This document shows, piece after piece, positions 32,801 to 38,665 of a stretch of DNA of 64,000 nucleotides (the first letter of the stretch is position 1; each line of letters begins with the position of its first letter). Origin of the DNA: Odontocerum albicorne (Eukaryota; Arthropoda; Insecta; Trichoptera; Odontoceridae); contig OX463839.1 in the NCBI GenBank assembly GCA_949825065.1, positions 32,249,540-32,313,539 on the forward strand, written 5' to 3'. The notes under the pieces were generated by a model, which saw nothing but the letters and a program-made list of their open reading frames with translations, was not told where the DNA came from and ran no database searches. The translations under genes and the position numbers were made by a program.

Positions 32801-35574
32801 CGTGGTTGACCTCGGTCTGGACTTCACCGTCATGAGTGATGAGCTCGGCGAACAGAGGGTAATGTTTTACATCTACTAGTTCTACAAAAAGTAATAATTT
32901 AATTTCATATTTTATTATACATCTACACACCTCATATTCCTCTACAGACATATATTTTTACAGAACTTCAGCATATATTTTTTTCAATTATATTTTTACA
33001 GAACTTCAGCTTATATTTTTTTCAATTACTAGAAATAAGGGATTAATCTGTTGAACTGATTTATTCCTATGAAAATAATTGATCAAATTTTTATTTTATA
33101 CAGGTGGAAGAACTTAAACCTGGTGGATCCAATATTGCTGTGACTGGCGAGAACCGCATAGAATATATACATTTAGTAGCCGAGTGGAAACTGTCACGAC
33201 AGGTGCGCTTGCAAACTGCGGCATGTAGACAGGGACTGGCTGGAGTCGTGCCTTTGGCTTGGCTTCGGCTTTTTGGCCCAAAAGAACTGAGGCTTTTGGT
33301 TTCTGGTGCTGAAAGTGCAGTTGATGTTGAAGATCTTAAACAACACACCAATTATGGAGGTAATTTATTATTTCAAAACTGCATTTTGTTCGATTTTATT
33401 TGTGGAATTCATAAATTTTCAATATTTAACAAATCATGAGGATTTCAATGTACAGCCTTGTCAACACTATTTCAAGTGAAAAATCATTAGGTGACAATGT
33501 AAACAGACTTAATAATTTGAATAAGTCTCACGTCAATTAATTGACACGTCATTTAATGGTGAACAAAATATTCTCCGCCCACAATTCTTCGCTAACAATT
33601 CTTCCCAGATACAGTTCCTACCTCACAATTCTTCACTGCATGTGTACATTTTTTTTGTATAATTGTTTCTTCTACATATAATGAATTTATAAAAAAGGGC
33701 TGCACAACAGTATGAGATGTGAAATAAACATCTATTGGTAAAACAAAGTTAATATGATTGTTTTAAATAGAGTTATACATGTAGACAATGCATATATTCA
33801 TTTTTTTTTATATTTAGAACAAAATCATAAAGAAGATAATAAAACGTTTATTTATATAAGACAGTTTGTATACACATTTATTTAAAGTTACATAGCGAAA
33901 CAGGATTAAGCATCCCAAAACACGTTATTTGTCTAACAATTTTTAAACATCACAAAAAGAAGTAAAAAAACAAACGTAAAAATGCCATTTTAAATTAAAA
34001 GTCACATTTACAAAAATATATTTTTTTATATATATGCAGTGAAGAATTTTCCAGGCTAAAAATTCTGAGGTAAGAATTGTGACCGGGAAAAGTTGTGAGT
34101 GAAGTATTATGGTCAAAGAATTGTCCTAGACCTGTCATTCAATGATACCAAGAACATGGGTCTTTAAAATCAATATTTCTTATTGTAATTTAAATCTTTG
34201 ATATTGGATATCCTACTCCACCAAGGACCAAGCACCCTCCAATTACTGCTTATTCCGGTCCCTACAAAATTTACCTGAGGAGAAAGGAACTTCAATTCTA
34301 TGGAGACCTGCAAAAATCATCTGGAACAGTTCTTCGCCCAGAAAAATTCGAAGTTCTGGGAGGATGGTAATACTGGTGCATACATTACAGAATGAATTTA
34401 CATCTGAATATAAAAATTTTGCATTAGAATTTTACCTAAATATAGAAAAAACTCTCTCCAGAAAACCCAATATAAGTAATTTGAAAGTAAATTTTATTTC
34501 AAATGTCACTTTTTGCTCCACGGTAATGATATATTTTTTTTTTAATATTTTTAATTATGGAAATATTTCTTTTTAGGAGGTTATACTCCCGAACATCCCA
34601 CAATACGATACTTCTGGAAAGTTGTTGAAAACTTCACAGACATACAAAAAAGACAGTTACTGAAGTTTGTCACCAGCTGCTCCCGACCTCCCTTACTTGG
34701 ATTCAAGGTTTTATATATATTCTTCATCTTATTAAAAAATCTTTATAAAAACAACATCTGAATTATTATGAAATTATTTTTTTTTTTAGGATTCCCTTTT
34801 TCACTCAAAGTGAGTTATTTTTATTAATTATTACATAAAAGGTGAATCTATTAACTTAAAATTATCAGAATCAGAAATGAATGCATAGATAAAGTGGATG
34901 TTGTAAGTAAAATTAATCTTAATATAGTTTGGGTGTTGAGGGAGTGAACGTTGTGTGTTTAGATAGAAAAGTGTTGAGATCTTTTCTCTTGACACATTGT
35001 GATGATATGCAAAATGATTTTTCTTTACTTTTTTTATTCTTCCTTCTTTCTTTTTTTTGGTCTTTAAGCCCATCGCTAAATTTTTTCGCAAAATCCTCTA
35101 TAAGAGCATACGGGTCCTCTATAAGGGCAAATAAAGGTGAATTCGTATCTGACATGAAAATGTAGGAAAGTATCTACCTTTAATGAAATTATCAATGTGT
35201 TGCTTCAGTCAGTAAAGAGAAATGGGTGCCTGGATCAATCTTATAACCTCTCTTTTTTCCCTTCATTAAAATTTTGGGCTGCTTTAAACAGCATGGAATG
35301 TCAAACGTGGCCTTGAATGATCAGAGTATGTTTACCTCAGCCCTCATAATTCAAACTATGTCAAGAAGACTGATGTTCAAAACTTCATATATTTTTTTGT
35401 CCTTAGGATCTGGATCCGCCATTCTGTATTCAGCACGCTGGCACATCAGAGAGGCTCCCATCAGCATCTACCTGCATGAACTTACTCAAGCTACCCGAGT
35501 TTCCTTCGGAGAACATGCTCAAGGAGAAACTACTGTACGCCATTAACGCTGGTGCTGGATTCGAGTTGAGTTAA
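2721..35574 (+). CDS. Ube3c: UBE3C-type HECT E3 ubiquitin ligase, 18 coding exons
   Basis: HECT-class ubiquitin-protein ligase that takes ubiquitin from an E2 onto its own cysteine and then onto substrate; UBE3C family members act with the proteasome and extend ubiquitin chains. Spliced exons: 2721-2846, 4059-4262, 6371-6493, 7712-7844, 11617-11770, 12234-12448, 12872-13277, 18593-18888, 19588-19732, 21154-21256, 28120-28330, 29007-29121, 29426-29544, 31430-31674, 32637-32858, 33104-33359, 34577-34707, 35407-35574. Every intron is GT-AG and phases join with no stop, giving about 1123 aa (human UBE3C is 1083). The N-terminus reads [14 protein letters not shown], the UBE3C signature that separates it from UBE3B, followed by an IQ-like motif near residues 54-64. 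An acidic stretch ([11 protein letters not shown]) lies in exon 7. The HECT domain runs from about residue 735 to the end, with [15 protein letters not shown] carrying the catalytic Cys (codon 35473-35475) 32 residues from the C-terminus, the same spacing as in human. All domains are intact despite large transposon insertions in introns. Confidence 0.97.
4059..4262 (+). CDS. Ube3c: Ube3c coding exon 2 (residues 43-110)
   Basis: Acceptor TTTTTCTAG precedes it and donor GTATGT follows. It encodes [19 protein letters not shown], the IQ-like motif of UBE3C, then a leucine-rich helix with [14 protein letters not shown]. Phase 0. Confidence 0.93.
4725..6016 (-). mobile_element. Mariner E (irritans-like), full length, decayed
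   Basis: It is flanked by TA at 4723-4724 and 6017-6018. Inverted ends start CGAGGGTAGTCCGATAAGTA on the left and CGAGGGCGGTCCCATAAGTA on the reverse of the right. Length 1292 bp, normal for mariner. It lies antisense in Ube3c intron 2. Confidence 0.93.
4789..5871 (-). pseudogene. Mariner E transposase, inactivated
   Basis: It reads from [16 protein letters not shown] to a C-terminus equivalent to [11 protein letters not shown]. Helix-turn-helix segment, linker [10 protein letters not shown], first catalytic Asp in VTVDETW and third in [12 protein letters not shown] are visible. The second catalytic Asp is lost: the motif reads [10 protein letters not shown] where the family has Asp-Asn. It also has a TAG before MATVKNW (near 5728) and frame changes near 5220-5340 and 4930. 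It resembles Himar-type (irritans) transposases and cannot be active. Confidence 0.88.
6371..6493 (+). CDS. Ube3c: Ube3c coding exon 3 (residues 111-151)
   Basis: Acceptor TTTTTTTCAG and donor GTTTAT; 41 codons, phase 0. It encodes [15 protein letters not shown], which aligns with the human segment after RLLFFYQQ, and [14 protein letters not shown]. Confidence 0.9.
6704..7582 (+). pseudogene. Mariner F transposase relic in Ube3c intron 3
   Basis: From [10 protein letters not shown] through [40 protein letters not shown] and [12 protein letters not shown] to the C-terminus YFN. All three catalytic Asp residues remain, but there are stops after FEDK, after LEMLK (Trp codon changed to TAG) and after IRK. 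The N-terminal domain and clear inverted ends are missing. It resembles mariner C (16983-18270) and mariner G (13576-14443). It ends just upstream of Ube3c exon 4. Confidence 0.85.
7712..7844 (+). CDS. Ube3c: Ube3c coding exon 4 (residues 152-195)
   Basis: Acceptor TTGCAG and donor GTATGT. It encodes [13 protein letters not shown], matching the conserved PMRMLEVFSS of UBE3C. It ends one base into a Gly codon. A mariner relic ends about 130 bp upstream of it. Confidence 0.93.
8224..8883. mobile_element. 660-bp MITE with 42-bp inverted ends
   Basis: The left arm 8224-8265 and the reverse complement of 8842-8883 match at about 39 of 42 bases, starting CAGTAATATT and containing TTTAGGTGAACATA. 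Inside, a 35-bp block beginning TTAATTGCAATG occurs twice in direct orientation (about 8314 and 8768). There is no coding capacity. It lies in Ube3c intron 4, 44 bp from the Tigger element. Confidence 0.8.
8928..11112 (-). mobile_element. Tigger/pogo-type DNA transposon, full length, decayed
   Basis: Flanked by TA (8926-8927, 11113-11114). Inverted ends begin CAGGTACTCCTCATTTAA on the left and CAGGTACTCCTCACTTAA on the right, the CAG-start typical of pogo/Tigger. The 2185-bp length fits Tigger. It lies antisense in Ube3c intron 4. Confidence 0.92.
9192..10960 (-). pseudogene. Tigger transposase, broken by many stops and frameshifts
   Basis: Pieces in order: basic N-terminus [12 protein letters not shown], helix-turn-helix relics, the FNVDET-type region near 10330-10370, PENPR near 10205, [20 protein letters not shown] (9930-10025) and [18 protein letters not shown] (9880-9935), then a coiled Glu/Lys-rich C-terminal part near 9290-9690. 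LDNAPGH and QPKDQG carry the second and third acidic residues of the pogo DDE/D core. At least eight disruptions make it inactive. Confidence 0.85.
11617..11770 (+). CDS. Ube3c: Ube3c coding exon 5 (residues 196-246)
   Basis: Acceptor TGACAG and donor GTTTAC. It encodes [19 protein letters not shown], corresponding to the human GYYRSLYLLINSKLPS segment. It ends two bases into a codon. Confidence 0.93.
12231..12236 (+). promoter_or_regulatory. Tandem (NAGNAG) splice acceptor of Ube3c exon 6
   Basis: CAGTAG sits directly before the exon. Use of the first AG adds one Ser codon relative to the second, and both keep frame. NAGNAG sites with this spacing often give mixed isoforms; CAG is generally preferred over TAG. 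Confidence 0.6.
12234..12448 (+). CDS. Ube3c: Ube3c coding exon 6 (residues 247-318)
   Basis: The acceptor is the tandem CAGTAG at 12231-12236. Splicing after CAG or after TAG both keep frame and differ by one Ser. It encodes [17 protein letters not shown] and the conserved [17 protein letters not shown]. Donor GTGAGT; it ends one base into a codon. Confidence 0.9.
12872..13277 (+). CDS. Ube3c: Ube3c coding exon 7 (residues 319-453)
   Basis: The largest coding exon. Acceptor TTTTTTCAG, donor GTAAGT. It carries the acidic low-complexity stretch [13 protein letters not shown], equivalent to the Asp/Glu-rich linker of vertebrate UBE3C, and ends in [17 protein letters not shown]. Confidence 0.94.
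13576..14443 (-). mobile_element. Mariner G, internally deleted copy (868 bp)
   Basis: Inverted ends begin GGTCTGTAAATTTGAAACCG on the left and GGTCTGTAAATACGAAACCG on the reverse of the right. TA flanks the left end; the right flank reads TG, explained by one transition. About 420 bp encoding the transposase N-terminus is missing next to the right end. Located in Ube3c intron 7. Confidence 0.87.
13649..14395 (-). pseudogene. Mariner G transposase, N-terminally truncated
   Basis: It begins abruptly at [17 protein letters not shown] (second half of the DNA-binding region), keeps [22 protein letters not shown] and [12 protein letters not shown], so the DD34D triad is intact. It is frameshifted after RFTSYEN, with the original C-terminus in another frame ending ASDGQYLE. 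The missing first DNA-binding domain means it could not bind its ends. Confidence 0.85.
15009..15090. repeat. GT-rich microsatellite inside LINE relic
   Basis: Runs of GTGTGTG with interruptions, passing into GTATATGT. Any reading frame here is an artefact of the repeat. Confidence 0.85.
15533..16528. mobile_element. piggyBac-type MITE, about 990 bp
   Basis: Flanked by TTAA on both sides (15533-15536, 16525-16528). Ends are CCCTTTGACTGCC and, reversed from the right, CCGGTTAACTGCC. It interrupts the LINE reverse transcriptase exactly, with the LINE frame resuming on the other side. No transposase is encoded. It contains three copies of TTTATAACGTATAAAA-like palindromes at 15820-15890. Confidence 0.85.
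16983..18270 (-). mobile_element. Mariner C, full length
   Basis: TA at 16981-16982 and 18271-18272. Inverted ends begin TTAGGTGTACAAATAAGTTT on the left and TTGGGTGTACAAATAAGTCA reversed on the right. Length 1288 bp. It abuts the RTE-like LINE fragment in Ube3c intron 7. Confidence 0.93.
17059..18096 (-). pseudogene. Mariner C transposase with two nonsense codons
   Basis: 345 codons from [10 protein letters not shown] to QYFE. All domains are present: paired-type helix-turn-helix (about 1-110, with [16 protein letters not shown]), linker WVPYEL, catalytic [16 protein letters not shown] and [12 protein letters not shown]. It is stopped at 17500-17502 (after CIWWD) and at 17128-17130 (after DEAFF). 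Both are single-base C-to-T type changes, so it died recently. No frameshift is seen. Confidence 0.92.
18593..18888 (+). CDS. Ube3c: Ube3c coding exon 8 (residues 454-552)
   Basis: It joins exon 7 across a 5.3-kb intron to read [17 protein letters not shown], matching human LLYSLAFNARFLRHLW. A Gly/Ser-rich insert ([16 protein letters not shown]) follows, then [23 protein letters not shown]. Donor GTGCAA. Confidence 0.94.
19588..19732 (+). CDS. Ube3c: Ube3c coding exon 9 (residues 553-600)
   Basis: Acceptor TTCTCAG and donor GTAAGA. It encodes [20 protein letters not shown], matching the human segment LIMLSRCLRDACLGIIKLAYP. Confidence 0.94.
20084..20180 (+). repeat. Interspersed repeat, copy 1
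   Basis: Starts TCCTTAAGCGTTAG and ends GCGAACCCCTTGTTAATT. A diverged copy lies at 58567-58660 in the same orientation. The family is unknown; it is in Ube3c intron 9. Confidence 0.65.
20325..20505 (+). mobile_element. 3' end of RTE-like LINE
   Basis: It encodes a degenerate [15 protein letters not shown], then a Ser-Ala-Tyr-Pro-Asp-Arg-Glu-like tail and a GTATGTATGTAT end. The same tail is found at 49830-49970 and 58080-58150, so this is a 5'-truncated copy. Confidence 0.65.
21154..21256 (+). CDS. Ube3c: Ube3c coding exon 10 (residues 601-635)
   Basis: Acceptor TATTTTAG and donor GTAATT. It ends TTVWAHLFK, the counterpart of human KRWIQLFK. Phase 0. The 6.9-kb intron that follows is the main transposon cluster of the gene. 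Confidence 0.92.
21378..21667. mobile_element. 290-bp piggyBac-type MITE with palindromes
   Basis: TTAA on both sides and inverted ends CCCTTTTAAACCCA and CCCTTTTAATCCCA. Near the left end are two copies of a GGCCGATTATCGGCC-type palindrome about 45 bp apart. Located in Ube3c intron 10. Confidence 0.85.
21739..23985 (+). mobile_element. piggyBac-type transposon, right end missing
   Basis: The left end is TTAACACGTTCACTGCGTCG, followed by a subterminal hairpin (AACACGGCTCCCGTGT against ACACGGGAGTCGTGTT, 21758-21821). A transposase relic follows. The right end was not found: mariner A1 is inserted at 23986-23987 and nothing matching the left end lies beyond it. Confidence 0.82.
22170..23960 (+). 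pseudogene. piggyBac transposase, broken
   Basis: It starts [18 protein letters not shown] with an acidic N-terminus. A 17-base T run near 22472 shifts the frame. It continues with [33 protein letters not shown] and MSRD followed by TGA in place of an Arg codon. The core Asp motifs [26 protein letters not shown] and [15 protein letters not shown] are recognisable, but a further stop and a local triplication of GTGTATGCGTTACCAA (23256-23330) disrupt it. It resembles PGBD4-like transposases. Confidence 0.87.
23988..25274 (-). mobile_element. Mariner A, copy 1 (cecropia/Hsmar1-like)
   Basis: 1287 bp between TA at 23986-23987 and 25275-25276. Both ends carry the 31-bp inverted repeat beginning TTAGGTCCTTACATATGAAA, with one mismatch at the left. 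It is inserted at the 3' part of the piggyBac relic and nearly identical to copies at 26675-27962 and 39282-40568. Confidence 0.95.
24066..25085 (-). pseudogene. Mariner A1 transposase, one nonsense codon
   Basis: A 339-codon frame from [10 protein letters not shown] to NGTYFD with one defect: a TAG at 24588-24590 replacing Trp166 (TGG in the sibling copies). Catalytic motifs [16 protein letters not shown] and [12 protein letters not shown] are intact. Private changes include Gln for Arg in AQRIND and Trp in PRGWPET. Confidence 0.94.
25296..26606 (-). mobile_element. Mariner D, full length, decayed
   Basis: TA at 25294-25295 and 26607-26608. Inverted ends: TGAGGCATATCCAGAAAGTA and, reversed from the right, CGAGGCGTATCCAGAAAGTA. 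It sits between the two inverted copies of mariner A in Ube3c intron 10, 20 bp from copy 1 and 66 bp from copy 2. Confidence 0.93.
25395..26438 (-). pseudogene. Mariner D transposase with frameshifts
   Basis: It begins [21 protein letters not shown] one-base slip in an A-run (near 26205) shifts frame after DEIVEK. It continues [51 protein letters not shown] and LLHDNAR. There, about 25660, a small deletion removes the usual Pro-His-Thr-Ala segment and shifts frame; the third Asp motif [12 protein letters not shown] is readable in the new frame. It ends RNGDYVKK. Confidence 0.88.
26675..27962 (+). mobile_element. Mariner A, copy 2
   Basis: TA at 26673-26674 and 27963-27964. The right end is the perfect family terminus; the left end has changes (CCCACATACGAAACC). 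It lies opposite in orientation to copy 1, with a 1.4-kb spacer holding mariner D. Confidence 0.95.
26865..27884 (+). pseudogene. Mariner A2 transposase, one nonsense codon
   Basis: A 339-codon frame from [10 protein letters not shown] to NGTYFD with a single defect: codon 204 is TAA at 27474-27476 (AAA, Lys, in the sibling copies). It keeps all catalytic residues and the consensus Gly51, Val67 and Asp211 that copy 3 has lost. Confidence 0.94.
28120..28330 (+). CDS. Ube3c: Ube3c coding exon 11 (residues 636-705)
   Basis: Acceptor TATTTTAG and donor GTAAGT. It encodes [18 protein letters not shown], like human VITNLVKMLKSRDTRRNF, then a His/Arg-rich linker ending [14 protein letters not shown]. 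Confidence 0.92.
28740..28895 (+). mobile_element. Probable RTE-like LINE 3' relic in intron 11
   Basis: It reads ILKKGIVKS, then degenerate text and [13 protein letters not shown], resembling the C-terminal end at 49800-49950. Short and diverged. Confidence 0.4.
29007..29121 (+). CDS. Ube3c: Ube3c coding exon 12 (residues 706-743), start of HECT region
   Basis: Acceptor TTTTCAG and donor GTATGT. It encodes [20 protein letters not shown], matching human LAVLTELPFVVPFEERVKIF at the entry to the HECT domain. Confidence 0.95.
29426..29544 (+). CDS. Ube3c: Ube3c coding exon 13 (residues 744-783), HECT N-lobe
   Basis: Acceptor TTCTAG and donor GTTAGT. It encodes [20 protein letters not shown], the conserved HECT entry motif (human RRNYIYEDAYDKLSPEN). 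Confidence 0.96.
30560..30780 (+). pseudogene. Possible mariner N-terminal relic in intron 13
   Basis: Fragments [11 protein letters not shown] and [20 protein letters not shown] resemble the two helix-turn-helix parts of mariner transposases. No inverted ends are seen. Weak, by motif only. Confidence 0.35.
31205..31256 (-). mobile_element. tRNA-headed SINE fragment
   Basis: The reverse strand reads GACGGCCTTCATGGCCTAG then TTGGTAAGAAGC, an A-box-like segment shared with copies at 43446, 48327, 56262, 57159, 60601 and 61489. In Ube3c intron 13. Confidence 0.55.
31430..31674 (+). CDS. Ube3c: Ube3c coding exon 14 (residues 784-865), HECT N-lobe
   Basis: Acceptor TTTTTAG and donor GTAAAT. It encodes [32 protein letters not shown] and [11 protein letters not shown], all hallmark HECT N-lobe motifs. 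Phase 0. Confidence 0.97.
32637..32858 (+). CDS. Ube3c: Ube3c coding exon 15 (residues 866-939), HECT N-lobe
   Basis: Acceptor GCTCAG, donor GTAATG, 74 codons in phase 0. It encodes [17 protein letters not shown] and [16 protein letters not shown], the E2-binding half of the HECT N-lobe. It is strikingly GC-rich compared with its introns. Confidence 0.97.
33104..33359 (+). CDS. Ube3c: Ube3c coding exon 16 (residues 940-1024), HECT N-lobe
   Basis: Acceptor ATACAG and donor GTAATT. It encodes [38 protein letters not shown] and [20 protein letters not shown], all matching UBE3C. It ends one base into a Gly codon. Confidence 0.97.
33545..34145. mobile_element. Foldback-like MITE in intron 16
   Basis: Arms 33569-33643 and 34034-34125 are imperfect inverted repeats, each with several ACAATTCTT units and meeting at CTTCACTGCAT / ATGCAGTGAAG. 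The outer boundaries are approximate and no transposase is encoded. Confidence 0.55.
34205..34380 (+). pseudogene. Mariner C-terminal relic in intron 16
   Basis: It reads [16 protein letters not shown], then in a shifted frame [16 protein letters not shown], matching the C-terminal end of mellifera-like mariner transposases. The third catalytic Asp position is Asn. It lies just before exon 17. Confidence 0.65.
34577..34707 (+). CDS. Ube3c: Ube3c coding exon 17 (residues 1025-1068), HECT C-lobe
   Basis: Acceptor TTTTTAG and donor GTTTTA. It encodes [20 protein letters not shown] and [17 protein letters not shown], the hinge and start of the C-lobe. Phase 0. Confidence 0.97.
35407..35574 (+). 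CDS. Ube3c: Ube3c coding exon 18 (residues 1069-1123), catalytic Cys and stop
   Basis: Acceptor TCCTTAG. It encodes [20 protein letters not shown] with the thioester cysteine at codon 35473-35475, then [15 protein letters not shown] and TAA. The C-terminal AGFELS is the family ending. Confidence 0.97.
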   Translation, partial: DLDPPFCIQHAGTSERLPSASTCMNLLKLPEFPSENMLKEKLLYAINAGAGFELS

Positions 35575-36158
35575 AGTAAACTAAACCCAGCCGTGGAACA
35601 CATTGTTATTTTAACATTTCATTTCATTTGATGAATAAAAACAAAAACTATCGGTACTAAAATGTAAATTATAGTGTATAATAGGATGTATTCTTAATAT
35701 ACTTTACTTTGAGTTTCAGGTAAAAAGTTAGGCAAATGTAGATGTATTTTATTTTTATAAAACTAAATTTGATTAAAAAAAATTGTATGTATTTAATTTG
35801 TGTATTCATTAGTGCCTAATATATGTATTTTTTTCCAAATTTACTGATTTTCGATCACTCATATTGCGTTTTATGAAATATTCCTGATTTTATAAAGATA
35901 CATTCGTAAAATAAAATTTATGTTATCCATTGGTTTTCAAAATGGTGTTTAGTTTTGATAAGAACAATATTAAGATGATGTATCATTCAAATATAAATAT
36001 TTTCAAACATACCTAATTCAACAATTTGTTTTTTATTATCTTATCTCATATAGATTTTTTTAGATAAGATTATAAGAAAATTCTTTCTTTTAAATTTCAA
36101 TAAGATTATAAGAAAATTCTTTCTTTCAAATTTTAAGTATTTTGTTTACTTGATATAC
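35575..36158 (+). other. Ube3c 3' UTR and downstream spacer
   Basis: It contains two AATAAA signals and a 36-bp tandem duplication at about 36064-36135. Nothing else is seen. Confidence 0.6.
35634..35639 (+). terminator. Polyadenylation signal AATAAA for Ube3c
   Basis: A canonical AATAAA lies 60 bp after the stop codon. A second one occurs at 35910-35915. Either could define the transcript end; the first is unusually close to the stop, so the second is also plausible. Confidence 0.55.
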
Positions 36159-36160
36159 TA

Positions 36161-37165
36161 CCTTGATCAAAACATTTTAGGACTTTATTCATAAAATCGA
36201 AAATACAAATTTATTCATCAAAATCGAGATGGTCCCCTTCAAAGTACTCCCCATCGATCAAAACATTTTAGGACTTTATTCATAAAATCGAAAATACAAA
36301 TTTATTCATCAAAATCGAGATGGTCCCCTTCAAAGTACTCCCCATCGACTGCAACACACTTACGCCAGCACTTGATCCAATCCTCGAAACACCGCTGGTA
36401 CTCAATTTTCGGTATGTCCATCAGAGCCGTCTTCGATTTTTTTATGACATCCTCTCGGGTGCTGTAACGCATTCCGCGAAGCGGTTTTTTAAGTCGGTTG
36501 AACAGGAAAAAGTCGCAGGGAGCCAGATCAGGCGAATTCAAAGGCTGCTGGATAGTAGTCATGAAATTCAAAGGCTGCTGGAAAAACTCATGGAAATCAT
36601 GTCTTTCGCAATTTCAACGCAGTCCTTTTTTGCATGAAATTGAGGTCTTTCGGCACCAGTTTTGTAGCGACCCGTCTGAGGCCCAAATCACTAACCAAAA
36701 TGTCTTGAGCTGATCCATAAGCGATGTTCAAGTCCTCTGCCAGCTCTTTGATGGTCAATTTGCGGTTTTCGGCCAACATTTCTTTGATTTTATCGATGTT
36801 TTCATCGGTTTTCGACTGCCACTGCGTTCGTCATCCTCGACTGACTCACGGCCACTTCTGAAGGGTTTGTGTCACCAAAAAACAATTCTCCAACATTTCC
36901 AAGGTCTGCGGACCATTAAATCCGTTTTTCACACAAAATTTAATGCAAAATCGTTGATGCCATTTTCAAACTTGTAAAAAATCGAAAACACGCACAAAGG
37001 TAGATGTACTCAGTACAGTGTAACTTTTACAAATGTCAAGCTATGACGCTGAAATTTGGAGGGATGTGTCAATGATAGATGTGGTAACCTAACAAAAAAA
37101 AAGAATTCCAATCGGGTGACTGACAGCGTCACACGGTGGCCAGTCCTAAAACTTTTTGATCAAGG
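36161..37165 (-). mobile_element. Mariner H, deletion derivative with 91-bp end duplication
   Basis: TA at 36159-36160 and 37166-37167. Ends are CCTTGATCAAAACATTTTAG and, reversed, CCTTGATCAAAAAGTTTTAG. At 1005 bp it is about 300 bp short. A 91-bp block of the left end (from 36165) is repeated at 36256. Confidence 0.9.
36302..36963 (-). pseudogene. Mariner H transposase lacking its catalytic core
   Basis: The N-terminal half (MLAENRKLTIKELAEDLNIA, LGLRRVATKLVPKDLNFMQ) jumps to the C-terminal part ([19 protein letters not shown] to EYFEGDHLDFDE). The segment with the first and second catalytic Asp is deleted, and a GAATTCAAAGGCTGCTGGA duplication marks the junction (36533, 36566). Stops occur in the N-terminal part. 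Confidence 0.85.
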
Positions 37166-37170
37166 TAGTA

Positions 37171-37240
37171 GAACAGTGCTACTCAAACTATGGTCCTCAG
37201 ACCAGTGCTGATCCACGAACAGTTTATTACTGGGCCGCAT
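37171..37240 (+). mobile_element. hAT-like terminus
   Basis: CAGTGCTACTCAAACTATGG followed by TCCTCAGACCAGTGCTGATC resembles the ends of Charlie/Zaphod-type hAT elements. No matching right end was found in the window, so it is a fragment or a chance match. Confidence 0.4.
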
Positions 37241-37959
37241 CGAGTGAAAATTATAAAACAAATGAGAAGAATATAAAAAGCATCATTCTTATTATTTGTT
37301 TTTTTGATTATTTTTGTTATTGTATTTACATGTTTATTTTACAATCTGGCATCCTGTGTTTGATTCCTGGTAGATCCCAGATGATTTTTTATAGACTATT
37401 TTTCATCAGAAACAAGAAGACTCTTAGTAGATGTTAAATGTAAATTAAAAGATTTCTCTTGGAGTGTAATTGCTTAATAAACAACTTTGAGTTGTCACAT
37501 TTGCATTTTTTCATATTGTTTTATGAAGCGGTAAATAAATTTGCCAGATAATTTTAAAAACTTGCACTTTAAATTAATTAATTTCTTCATACATTTATCA
37601 GTCGATCTCACCTGTAGAAATGTTAATTTCAGTTCTTAAAGGATATATTATATTACAACATTTACCTTAAGTCAGTAAAAGTTTTTATTTCAGTTTATAA
37701 TTTTGTTACCTAAGTAATTTGGAGTACAGCAATCCTAAGGTATAATTGATGCAAGACTTAGCAAATTATTACAGATACTTTTATATCAACAATTTAGCAC
37801 TCATGTCTTGGAAAACATATAATATCAAGCATAATTCTGGGACTGAGAAGCAACTGGAGGTAAGTCCACCTTTTTTGTAATCCTTTCAATGTTATATAAG
37901 ATTGTCAGCTTATATTGCAACAGCCCGAAACGAACTTAGCTAATCATGCTTAACGCTCC
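37241..37959. other. AT-rich spacer
   Basis: No gene, repeat or clear structure was recognised. Confidence 0.5.
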
Positions 37960-38665
37960 TTGCAGGCCCATCAGGTAAAATAATTTATTCCACACAGGTG
38001 TAATTACAATTTCTTCATTGTGTGCTCAATGCTGAGCGTCGTGGTCCTCTGCTATATCTTGAACTTGGTGCACCACCTGTCTCTATCGCTCCTGTTCCTA
38101 GGCCATGTTGAATGCAGCGCTTAAAGAGGATCCTATATATTCTTTTATTTGGTCCATCTATCTCTTTGAACACCTACCTGTTGCTCGCCTTCCCTGAACT
38201 GTTCCCCTGATCACTAGCTTCTCCAGATTAATGTCTTTCTAGTAATATGCCCAAAATACATTCGGATTCTTTTCCTGCATATTTTCAAATTTCTTTCGTT
38301 AATCTCCAATTTTTAGATCACGAAGGCATCTATCATATTTTTTCCTTCTTTCTCGTCTATGTTTCCACTTCATAAAATGCTATAGAGAATACTCAAGACT
38401 TAACTAGACAGATTTTGGTTCTTCTGAGTATAAACCAGTTAATCCATATCTTTGTCAGACTTGTCCTTGCTAATTTTTTCCATTCCAATTTGTCTTCGGA
38501 TTCCTGCTTCACATCCTCCACTCCTTGAGCACCTAGGTAGACAAACTTGTTGACTTCTTCATAATCCCTTAATAAGTCACTTTTTATCCATCTCGAATCA
38601 GTTTATGATAAGGACTTCTGTTTTACTTTTGCTCATTTTTAGTCCTATTAATTACACATTTTTGT
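37960..38665 (-). pseudogene. BovB/RTE-like LINE 3' fragment
   Basis: The reverse strand reads GLKMSKSKTEVLII, FVYLGA-like text, GIRRQIGM, LEKLVIRGTVQGRRATGR and MDQIKE, with the 3' end near 37980. Multiple stops. The same family is at 50100-50440 (ends match: GGACCACRACGCTCAGCATT). Confidence 0.75.
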
